A DNA stretch of 64,000 bases, from the NCBI GenBank assembly GCA_025174535.1, contig JALBUN010000022.1, positions 1 to 64,000 of the forward strand, given 5' to 3'. Both the position numbers and the translations under genes were made by a program. The stretch is from Cantharellus purpuraceus. Lineage: Eukaryota > Basidiomycota > Agaricomycetes > Cantharellales > Hydnaceae. Under the pieces are notes generated by a model. It did not search any database. It had not been told where the DNA came from and saw only the letters and a list, made by a program, of their open reading frames with translations. Shown one piece after another: positions 55,392 through 64,000 of this stretch. The first letter of the stretch is position 1. Every line of letters starts with the position of its first letter.

Positions 55392-56892
55392 TGTCTTAGT
55401 TCACACCGTTGCACAGAACTCAACCAAGTGTATTGGTTGGGTGATGTGTTGTACAGTGTGGTAGTTAACTAAGTTCTATCTACTATAAGTGGACCCACAC
55501 ATGTACTGGGTCCACTGGATTACATAATAACTATACATATGCACCCTATATGTATGGGAACTGGTTTTCCTTGAATTACATCTTGTTTACTGTCCTGAAT
55601 CTATGTATTTTTGCTTCATGGCCTTAAAATATCAGCAAATACCTGCTGCTTTCTATTGATTTAGGGTCATTCAAATATTCTCTATTTTTTCATATTTTTT
55701 CAGGAATTTTCCATGCAGAAATGAGTCCACAACCTTGTTGTTCTGCTGGGTGAAGTTTTGGGACCCACATGGATCCACAAACCTTTGCAGATGTCAGTAG
55801 CTTTAAAGTCAGCTGGAGTCACCTGGACAACTGACTCATTTCAATCACATGACTCATTTCAATCTCTGACTCAATCTGATCATCACTGCCAGTAAATGCT
55901 CAATATCTTTGCAACCACTGCACCTCCTGACTCCATCCATGACTCATGGCATGAGTCAGAGCAAATCTGAGCAGCTCATTGGCTAGGAAACTTCCACCCC
56001 CTTCTCACATATTCCACTAGCTTCCAGTAGTTTCCATCTATTAATAGGTAGAAGTTTCCAGTAGTATTAGTCAGCTCCTGTAAATACAATATAAAAGGAG
56101 CCCATTCTGCCTCTAAAATTCATAACCATTTCTACCCCATCATTTGCACATCAGTGTGACTAGAGTGACATACAGTGTCATCCTCTATCTCAGTAACTGT
56201 TGATTGTCCAGTTCAAGGGTTGCTTACAGTTGTGTAACTGTATTCAATTGCACTCGAAGTAGTTGTCCTGCTTTGGGCATGAGTGTAGTATCTACCTCGC
56301 ATGACTACAAATCTACAGGGTGAGATTGTCTGTCGATAGTCCTGCCATTAGTGCTCTTGTTTAAGTTACTAGTGTGTACTGCCTTTGCAGAGCATTAGGA
56401 TCTTGAACTTGTGTGAAGCAGTTGCTAGACTACTTCACACATCGCTGTTACCTGCTTCAGAGTGTCACTGGTTGGACAGTTGGATTCATCCACCTACTTC
56501 CTTTAGCCTCTAAGTGCATTCCCCTCTTTTTGAAATATCTGAACCCTAAGTGTCTGTGAACCCTAGACTCTGAAAGTCTTATTCATTCCCTACTGCTAAG
56601 AAATGTATTACCTTCCTGTGTATAGTCTGCATTGACCATTACAACGGATTGTAACCAAAGTACAAATGTTAAATCATTTCTGGAGTTGTGCTGCAGTAGG
56701 ATTTGATATTCTTCTCAGCTGTTCATTCATGGAATTGTGGTGATTTAGAGTTTTCCCTAACACCATAATTTTGCAGGTTCCAAAACACTATAGGTGCATA
56801 TATCTACCAAGAGGACAACATTCCTTAAGGGAATGCTGCATATATTAATTATACTTATATATTATAGTAAGTAAGTACCTTGGGTACTTACA
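55392..56892 (-). mobile_element. LTR G copy, split by solo LTR A3
   Basis: Matches 62,330-62,588. Plus-strand ends TGTCTTAGTTCACACC and GGGTACTTACA. The terminal GTAAGTACC..GGTACTTAC is self-complementary. Orientation is taken from the 62.3-kb copy, which is preceded by a purine tract in minus sense. No target duplication. Confidence 0.6.
55551..56787 (+). mobile_element. Solo LTR A3
   Basis: 1,237 bp, TGTATGGGAACTGG...GGTTCCAAAACA, duplication CTATA (55,546-55,550; 56,788-56,792). The empty site is visible in the paralogous sequence at 62,490. Its bZIP-like array has only three units (55,928, 55,940, 55,952), explaining most of its shorter length. Confidence 0.9.
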
Positions 56893-56945
56893 CATCACCA
56901 TTGCTATCATCCTTTCTCTACCAGCTTCTTACTCCACTCTGCAGA

Positions 56946-58640
56946 CAATTTTTATGTCACAAGACATGCAATCTACAGAAGGTGTCATGGCAAAGATATA
57001 TATGCTGAAGAGGCTAGGAGGTGGGAGACAGCTGCACAAACCACATTCATGGCAAGATTCTGCTCTGGGAACAAGTCCAAAAAGGGCACACCTAAAGAGA
57101 AGAAGAAGCCATGCAAAAAGAAGTGCAAAATATGCAGAAAAAACCATAATGGCAAGTATAGAAAGGGGAAGAAGGACACAAAGGAAGAGAAGTCTAAGGC
57201 AAGGGTGATGCAGTCACAAAGGTCACATGGATCAAACCAGATGAGCCTAAGCAAATTCAACTCTTTGTATCAGACAAGCTTGCAGCTCAGCAGTATATGA
57301 CTCACAAGTAGATTGTAGACTCAGGTACATCTACATCCATGAGCTCCCATTGTGACTGGTTTACCACCTACCGAAAACTTGACCCTCTGCAAAAGGTTTG
57401 GCTTGGCAATGACCACTACCTCCTAGCAGTGGGCAAGGGCCACCTGATATTCAAAATGAACCTTGGTAATCATAAGCTTCCTGTGACTGTCCAGAAAGTG
57501 CAGGTACCCAATATACAAGGAAATCTTCTCTCCATCTCAAGTCTTACCCAAAATGGCCTATCTATCATTTTTAAGCCTGATGGGTGTCAGATCTTAAGCC
57601 AGATTGGTGTGTTAGTTGGATGAGGACATATTGAAGGAGATCTGTATGTACTGCATGTCTGAGCACTCCACTCCAAATGTGTCTGCATCAGCAGAGTCAC
57701 ACTGGACACTGGAAAAGGAGGACACATATGATCACTTACTAGGATCAGTGCTCACTGCAAAGGGCAAAGCCACCTCCAAAGCTGATGTTGAGACTTGGCA
57801 CCACTGGCTAGGTCACATAACAGTCAACTCAATCCTGGAAATAGTGTGCAAAGGGATGGTCAGAGGCATGGACCTGGTAAATGAATCAAAGCCCACAAAG
57901 GAATACACCTGTGAGCCATGCTTACATGGAAAGCAGTCCTGGCTACCCATTGCAAAGGAAACAGTGGACCAAAAGACTGTAATCCTAGCCTGTGTCTTCT
58001 CAGATGTTGTGGAAGGATACAGACCTGCTCATGCACTGGTCATCATTACTTTATTACCTTTCTTTATTGATGATGCATCACAGCTTGTCAATGTTGCTTT
58101 CCTGAAGGAGAAAAGTGAGGCACTAACTCACTTTCAAGCTTCCATAGAGTGTGCTGAAGTTGCAACCAGTGCCAAGGTCCAGGCACTCCAAACTGATAGT
58201 GGTGGCAAGTACAGTTCCAAAACCTTCAAGCCATACTAGATTCCAAAGGGATTCAGCATGAAAGAACCAATGCTCATATGCCACAGGAGAACAGAGTAGC
58301 AGAAAGGATGATGAATCATACCTCAGTTGAGTTTGCAAGAGCCATGCTCCATGATGTCAACCTACCTGATTCCTACTGGATGGATGCTGTCAAGTATGCA
58401 GTGCATATACAGAATGCTGTACCTACTTGTGCTCTTTCAGGCAAATGCCTCATGAAGCATGGAGTAGAAACTCTCCAGATCTAAGCCAATTCTAAATTTT
58501 TGGGCTGCAAAGCCTATGTATACATCCCAGAAGAAAGACAATGGAAATTGGACTCTAAAACAGTTCAGTGTGTATTTATAGGATATGTAACAGACAAAAA
58601 GGCTTACCACTGCATTGATCAACAGACTGGCACTATTGAT
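56946..58640 (+). pseudogene. Copia-3 zinc knuckle, protease and integrase
   Basis: Knuckle-like CKICRKNHNGKYR (last Cys replaced). Protease VDSGTSTSMSSHCDWF. Linker VPNIQGNLLSISSL. GAG-pre-integrase WHHWLGHITVNSILE..CEPCLHGKQSW. Integrase FFIDDASQLVNVAFL and QTDSGGKYSSKTFK, then frames breaking through PQENRVAERMMNHTSVEFAR to about 58,640. Integrase residues D, D and E are recognisable, but stops and frameshifts separate them. Confidence 0.75.
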
Positions 58641-58642
58641 GC

Positions 58643-58897
58643 AGAGTGCTGACTGTGTGAAGGTTTATGGGCATCAGTGAGTCCACAACTGTAGCACAGC
58701 AGAATCAACACATTCTGGGCAAAGTTCTGCATGGAAAATCCTCCCCAAAAAAATAGGGAAAAATAGAGAATATTTGAATAAGTCCACTCTGGGTAAAAGC
58801 ACTGTGTATATGCTTATATTTAGGAATGGAAAGGTGAAATAAAGTACATTGGTGCTGCATAAATAGAATTTGATAGGGAAAAGGTGGTTCCCATACA
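58643..58897 (-). repeat. LTR B fragment (B6), old
   Basis: Reverse B LTR 5' part ending GGTGGTTCCCATACA at 58,897. More diverged than B1-B5. Truncated on the left by the Copia-3 junction. Confidence 0.7.
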
Positions 58898-59006
58898 AAG
58901 ATCATCAGGGGAGCCACAGGACTCATGACCCCCATGTGAGCCAAGGTTTCATCACACCTTTGCTTGTGTTTGATTTGTTGTTATTCTAGGGTTGAAGCAG
59001 CACAAC

Positions 59007-60410
59007 TGTATGGGAACCACCTTTTCCCTATCAAATTCCATTTATGTAGCACCAATGTGCTATAATTTGCTTTTCCATTCCTAAATATCAGCATATATTT
59101 TATGCTTGTACCTGGAATGGACTTATTCAAATATTCTCTAATTTTTCATATTTTTTCAGGAATATTCCATGCAGAACTCGGCCCAGAATAATTTATTTCT
59201 GCTGTGCTACAGTTGTGGACCCATAGGTGCCCACAAACCTTCCCACAGCTGGCTCTCCCCCTTTGGACCAGGCATTTGGCCTGAATTCAAGCTCAGATGT
59301 CTGATCAATAAATATTCTGACAACCACAGCCTCTCAGGGCACTATTTTTCATGGAAATCATCACCTGAGATGTGGCTATCCATGGCTGTCCAAACCAGTG
59401 CAGAAAACAGGGTGGACACCCTTCTTTTTGCCTGATCAGTGCCTAGTTCAGGGATCAGATCAGGTGATTGTCTTGGAATATTCTACCCCTTTCTATAACA
59501 TTCTAGCTGTTTCCTTCTATTATTAGATAGAACTTTCCAGAACCATTATTCAGCTCCTGATCAGTGTTATTGCAGTCATCAGAAACTGTGATTGGCTTGG
59601 AATATTCTACCCCTTTCTTCCACCTTCCACAACCTTCCAGTAGTTTCCATCTATTAATAGGTAGAATATTTCAGAAGCATTACTCAGCCCCTGTAAATAC
59701 AATATATAAGGAGGTCATTCTGCCTCTGAAATAGTAACATATTCAACCTATTCTACCCATCTTCTGCACACCAGTGTGACTAGAGTGACATACAGTGTCA
59801 TCCTCTATCTCAGTAACTGTTGATTACCGGTTCAAGGATCTTTTACAGTTGTGTAACTGTACTTGATTGCACTCAAAGTAGTGATATTCCTGCTTTGGGC
59901 GTGAGTGTAGTATCTGCCTCATGTGACTACAAATCTACAGGGTGAGATTGTCTGTCAATAGTCCTGCCATTAGTGCTCTTGTTTAAGTTACTAGTGTGTA
60001 CTGCCTTTGCAGAGCATTAGAAGCTTGAACTCGTGTGAAGCAGTTGCTAGACTACTTCACACATTGCTGTTACCCACTTCTGAGTGCCACTGGTTGGATG
60101 GTTGGATTAATCCACCTACTTCCTTTAGCCTCTAAGTGCATTCCCCTCTTTTCAGAATATCTGGACCCCTAAGCGTCCATGAACTCTAGACTCTGGAAGT
60201 CTTATTCATTTCTTGCTGCTAAGAAATGTATTACTTTTCTGTGTATAGTCTGCATTGACCAATACAAGGGATTGTAACCAAAGTACAAACGTTAAATTGT
60301 TTCTGGAGTTGTGCTGCAGCAGGGTTTGATATTCTTCTCAGCTGTTCATTCACAGAATTGTGGTGATTTAGAGTTTGCCCTAACACCATAATTTTGCAGG
60401 TTCCAAAACA
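59007..60410 (+). mobile_element. LTR B4 (left arm of large inverted repeat)
   Basis: Complete B LTR, 1,404 bp. No target duplication (ACAAC left, GGTCC right). Its part 59,007-60,170 is nearly identical to the reverse of 60,411-61,567, sharing private variants such as GGATTAATCC. Confidence 0.8.
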
Positions 60411-61567
60411 GGTCCAGATATTCTGAAAAGAGGGGAATGCACTTAGAGGCTAAAGGAAGTAGGTGGATTAATCCAACCATCCAACCAGTGGCACTCTGAA
60501 GTGGGTAACAGCAATGTGTGAAGTAGTCTAGCAACTGCTTCACACGAGTTCAAGCTTCTAATGCTCTGCAAAGGCAGTACACACTAGTAACTTAAACAAG
60601 AGCACTAATGGCAGGACTATTGACAGACAATCTCACCCTGTAGATTTGTAGTCACATGAGGCAGATACTACACTCACGCCCAAAGCAGGAATATCACTAC
60701 TTTGAGTGCAATCAAGTACAGTTACACAACTGTAAAAGATCCTTGAACCGGTAATCAACAGTTACTGAGATAGAGGATGACACTGTATGTCACTCTAGTC
60801 ACACTGGTGTGCAGAAGATGGGTAGAATAGGTTGAATATGTTACTATTTCAGAGGCAGAATGACCTCCTTATATATTGTATTTACAGGGGCTGAGTAATG
60901 CTTCTGAAATATTCTACCTATTAATAGATGGAAACTACTGGAAGGTTGTGGAAGGTGGAAGAAAGGGGTAGAATATTCCAAGCCAATCACAGTTTCTGAT
61001 GACTGCAATAACACTGATCAGGAGCTGAATAATGGTTCTGGAAAGTTCTATCTAATAATAGAAGGAAACAGCTAGAATGTTATAGAAAGGGGTAGAATAT
61101 TCCAAGACAATCACCTGATCTGATCCCTGAACTAGGCACTGATCAGGCAAAAAGAAGGGTGTCCACCCTGTTTTCTGCACTGGTTTGGACAGCCATGGAT
61201 AGCCACATCTCAGGTGATGATTTCCATGAAAAATAGTGCCCTGAGAGGCTGTGGTTGTCAGAATATTTATTGATCAGACATCTGAGCTTGAATTCAGGCC
61301 AAATGCCTGGTCCAAAGGGGGAGAGCCAGCTGTGGGAAGGTTTGTGGGCACCTATGGGTCCACAACTGTAGCACAGCAGAAATAAATTATTCTGGGCCGA
61401 GTTCTGCATGGAATATTCCTGAAAAAATATGAAAAATTAGAGAATATTTGAATAAGTCCATTCCAGGTACAAGCATAAAATATATGCTGATATTTAGGAA
61501 TGGAAAAGCAAATTATAGCACATTGGTGCTACATAAATGGAATTTGATAGGGAAAAGGTGGTTATAC
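60411..61567 (-). mobile_element. LTR B5 (right arm of large inverted repeat), truncated
   Basis: Reverse B LTR lacking its terminal 240 bp. It begins GGTCCAGATATTCTG directly after B4 ends, and its outer end has lost four bases (GGTGGTTATACA). An 88-codon chance frame is identical in both arms, showing very recent common origin. Confidence 0.8.
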
Positions 61568-61589
61568 AATGGTAGTATGGATTTGAATA

Positions 61590-62101
61590 TGCTTATTTTA
61601 AAACATATTTTGATATTTCATACATGATTCTCAAATTTTATATAATTTGCTTAGATTTAAAACATATTTTGATATTTTGACATGATTCTCAAAAATAATT
61701 GTTTTTTTTTTTTTTTTTCATTTACCAGTGGCAACTGCTTCAAGGGAATATTCTACTCCTTAATTTCACTCATTCTTCCTTATACTATACTGGTCAAATA
61801 ATCTAATGTACCTTGAATCCTCACCTGGTATTTGTATATCTAAATATTCTATATTATACCAATAATATTAATATATACATTTCATATAAATAATTATGTT
61901 CATCCATAACAAACATCTTATCATTTAAAGTTTATTAAAATATGAAATATATATTTATATTTTTAAAAAAATTCAGATATCTGAAATCTTTAAAAATATC
62001 CAGATTGTAACTCCCTAGTTTTATTATCATTATTAAAATTCTGATGTACATCTCATATACATCAGAATATTGTATAACAGCATCATTCCGAACAAGCATC
62101 T
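61590..62101 (+). mobile_element. Inverted-repeat element M4, degenerate
   Basis: Matches M1-M3 over most of its length (ATTCTCAAAAATAATTGTT, GTAACTCCCTAGTTTTATTA, the subterminal hairpin) and ends TTCCGAACAAGCATC. The left terminus is replaced by a duplicated internal piece. Includes a run of 18-19 T at about 61,702-61,720. Confidence 0.65.
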
Positions 62102-62329
62102 ATATGTCTCCAGACCCCCCAGTATAACTCCAACTGCACCCAACTGTCTCATCTATTCAATCCATGGACATGAGGCCTCAAGGGCTCAGCCTTAATGGAG
62201 AGATACTGTTATGACTGTATTCATTAACACCCAGATCCCCATCTGATCCACCCAGATCTCCATGCATATGAAATCTATACTCCATTTGGGAACCATCACA
62301 TCTCCATCTGTTTGTCTGACTGTAAATTG
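62102..62329 (+). mobile_element. Gypsy C 3' end fragment (pre-LTR region and LTR start)
   Basis: 62,102-62,206 matches the region inside the C1 3' LTR, including TTAATGGAGAGATAC. LTR C follows from 62,207 (TGTTATGACTG) and is cut by LTR G at 62,330. Confidence 0.7.
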
Positions 62330-62588
62330 TGCCTTAGTTCACACCATTGCACAGAACTCAACCAAGTATATTGGTTGGGCGATGTGTTGTACAGTGTGGT
62401 AGTTAACTAAGTTCTATCTACTATAAGTGGACTCATGCATGTACTGGGTCCACTAGCTTACATAATAACTATATATATGCACCCTATGGGCACATACATC
62501 TACCAAGAGGACAACATTCCTTAAGGGAATGCTGCATATATCAATTATACTTATATACAATAGTAAGTAAGTACCTTGGGTACTTACA
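62330..62588 (-). repeat. LTR G (3' LTR, minus sense)
   Basis: 259 bp; in minus sense it starts TGTAAGTACCCAAGG directly after the purine tract AAAAAGGGGAGGG (62,601-62,589). This fixes strand and the internal side. Confidence 0.65.
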
Positions 62589-63083
62589 CCCTCCCCTTTT
62601 TGAATGAGACATGATCTCATTCAGTACTTCTTAATCATACAGCTCCTTATGAAGCTGTTCTGACAAGTTGGTATCCATATGGTTGTCTTGTTCATATGGT
62701 TCTGGAGGGGGACAGCTCTCAGTCATCCCTGATGTGGTTGTGGTATCCTCATCTACTTGAATGGATGAGGAGGATGCAATTGCTACTACAACATCCCGAT
62801 TAAGTTCATGATTAAGTTGATTGTGACCTAAACACTCAGCAAGAGAGTGTTTAGCAGCTTTATGAGCTGCTTGGGAGACTCCCTGAGTCTCCTGCTTTCA
62901 CTTACCAACCCTAGCAGGCTGGTTAAAAGCTGCTCCAGAGGTGATGTGTTTAGCAAACTCCTCTAATATAGCAGTGCAATCAGGGGTGATGCCTCCTGAT
63001 TGCCCAAACCAGAGTGCAAGCTCTAGTTCAGTATGTTCTTTGGGGGAGCAATTCCCCCAATCATACACTCCAGTGACTGAAGG
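62589..63083 (-). pseudogene. C-terminal ORF piece of an LTR-G retroelement
   Basis: Minus-strand frames: TGVYDWGNCSPKEHTELELA and ITPDCTAILEEFAKHITSGA, then after a shift AHKAAKHSLAECLGHNQLN down to LSEQLHKELYD-stop just before the purine tract. Domain not recognised. It ends abruptly against the glycosidase gene at about 63,083. Confidence 0.5.
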
Positions 63084-64000
63084 GATGATCTACAAGCTTA
63101 TACCGGCTACTTTTACACTGATCACCAAGATATACTGAATAAGGCATGGTATGCTGGGGTGAGCAGCTTTATGTTGTGCTCTAGATATTGGATGACACGC
63201 AAAGGAAGGCGTACACCGTCCAAACGAACACTGTGCCTTTGCACACCGGCCGTCAGGTGCCATTTGTCAACTCTGGTTTGTAAAGCCTTCGGAGACTCGC
63301 AAAACTATCCGCTGAATACATGAATGTCCAGCCCTTGGATGGCTGAATGATGCAACTTTGGGAATAGCTGGTCCTATTATCGTTGATGGAGCAAAACGCA
63401 ATCGAGCGGTCTGGCCGGGTGACATGGGTATCGCCGTCCCAACGCAATTTGTTTCCACGTTCGATCTCCTTCCAACCAAAAATGCTCTCGCTACTCAGTT
63501 CTTCAGCGATCAATCCCAATACCGGTGCACTTCCCGAAAGTGGTGTGCCTTATGTTGACTTCATTTCATACTCATTGCGAGCTGAACAGTTTAACAGGAC
63601 CACCGTTAAGCCAACAAGGGTCTGACACATATCACTCGCACACCCTAATAGGGGTTCACAATTACTGGTTGTACTCGGGGGATCTAACTTGGGTTCGAGG
63701 CCTTTGGGCAAATTACACCAAAGCTGTGGGCTATCGTGCAGGACGGGTCGACACAAGCGGGTTGCCGGACGTGCTTGGAACTCGAGACTGGGCAAGGCTT
63801 GGCATGTCAGGACATAACGCTGAAACAAATGTGCTATACTATAGGGTCCGTCGCCATGTGATTTCCTAGTTGTCATACGCTCTAACTCGCCGTCGTCGTA
63901 GGTCTTGACAACTGCCGTGGACCTGGCTACGACGCTTAATGAGACCAGCCTGGCGACTATCTGGGCTCAAAACGCTACGGCGCTCAAGCAGCGGTACAAT
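63084..64000 (+). pseudogene. GH78-like six-hairpin glycosidase gene, 5'-truncated, two frameshifts
   Basis: Resembles fungal alpha-L-rhamnosidase-type six-hairpin glycosidases (secreted, acting on rhamnosides). Order: TGYFYTDHQDILNKAWYAG; LDDTQRKAYTVQTNTVPLHT; GPIIVDGAKRNRAVWPGDMG; VPTQFVSTFDLLPTKNALAT; GALPESG-PPLSQQGSDTYHS; DVLGTRDWARLGMSGHNAET; VDLATTLNETSLATIWAQNA, then the window ends. Four introns of 55-56 bp fit: 63,276-63,331; 63,543-63,597; 63,846-63,901. A two-base excess at about 63,183 and a one-base excess near 63,504 break the frame. The catalytic-domain start and signal peptide are missing: sequence before 63,084 is retroelement. Only three of the introns have firm boundaries here; the frameshifts could be assembly errors. 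Confidence 0.7.

Larger units (their letters stand above)
54658..58640 (+). mobile_element. Copia-3: truncated Copia element with insertions
   Basis: A putative 5' LTR (54,658-54,917) contains CATATAAG and hairpin CTCAGTCTT..AAGACTGAG. Gag starts at 54,938, is interrupted from 55,392 to 56,892 by LTR G (holding A3), then pol continues to about 58,640, where a B LTR fragment begins. There is no 3' LTR. Confidence 0.7.

Noticed and set aside
59169..59435. 88-codon frame repeated identically at 61,143-61,409 (minus)
   Set aside because: It lies in LTR B U3; identity reflects the inverted repeat and no start or codon conservation is seen in other B copies.

Overview
This is a nuclear window from a filamentous basidiomycete, most likely an Agaricomycete. 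The protein-coding genes have many introns of about 50-60 bp, and the proteins belong to families typical of that group: DUF6533 membrane proteins, a multi-exon cytochrome P450, a divergent kinase, a C2H2 protein and a GH78-like six-hairpin glycosidase. About two thirds of the window is transposable-element sequence, mostly LTR retrotransposons nested in one another and decayed in a CpG-to-TpG/CpA pattern.

Gene-bearing islands. At 1-8.8 kb there is a DUF6533 gene copy, a fragment of another copy, and an intact C2H2 zinc-finger gene lying between two direct repeats. At 31.4-39.8 kb there is a small two-exon gene, a six-exon kinase, a DUF6533 copy and an apparently intact 16-exon P450 of 548 codons. 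At 50.8-53.8 kb there is a third DUF6533 copy, an inverted duplicate of the 33.7-36.7 kb block. At 63.08 kb to the end a GH78-like gene begins abruptly at a retroelement boundary and carries two frameshifts. Exon models were built by hand from splice sites and reading-frame continuity; coding lengths are multiples of three for the C2H2, kinase, P450 and small genes.

Transposon islands. The block at 9.4-24.6 kb is a nest. A Gypsy LTR (family C, 411 bp) was split by a solo LTR (family B), which was split by a solo LTR of family A and by a complete chromodomain Gypsy element (C1). C1 was in turn hit by another B, another A, and three copies of a 561-565 bp inverted-repeat element with 3-bp target duplications. 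A second, older relative of C1 lies at 27.0-30.1 kb. Other elements are a full-length Copia with 5-bp target duplication (40,365-45,023), several Copia fragments, two D-type LTRs, a solo LTR E, and a 2.5-kb near-palindrome made of two B LTRs (59.0-61.6 kb).

Most interesting points. (1) Both chromodomain Gypsy copies carry, between integrase/chromodomain and the 3' LTR, an antisense ORF for a coiled-coil protein with a six-cysteine cluster spaced like fungal Zn2Cys6 factors. (2) LTR A carries an exact 12-bp-period array of TGACTC/TGAGTCA sites with 10, 8 and 3 units in three copies. (3) LTRs B and D carry heat-shock-element-like motifs upstream of TATA. (4) The two D LTRs differ by inversion of a roughly 0.5-kb internal segment. 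(5) One inverted-repeat element landed exactly in the reverse-transcriptase YLDD codons. No rRNA, tRNA or CRISPR array was recognised.
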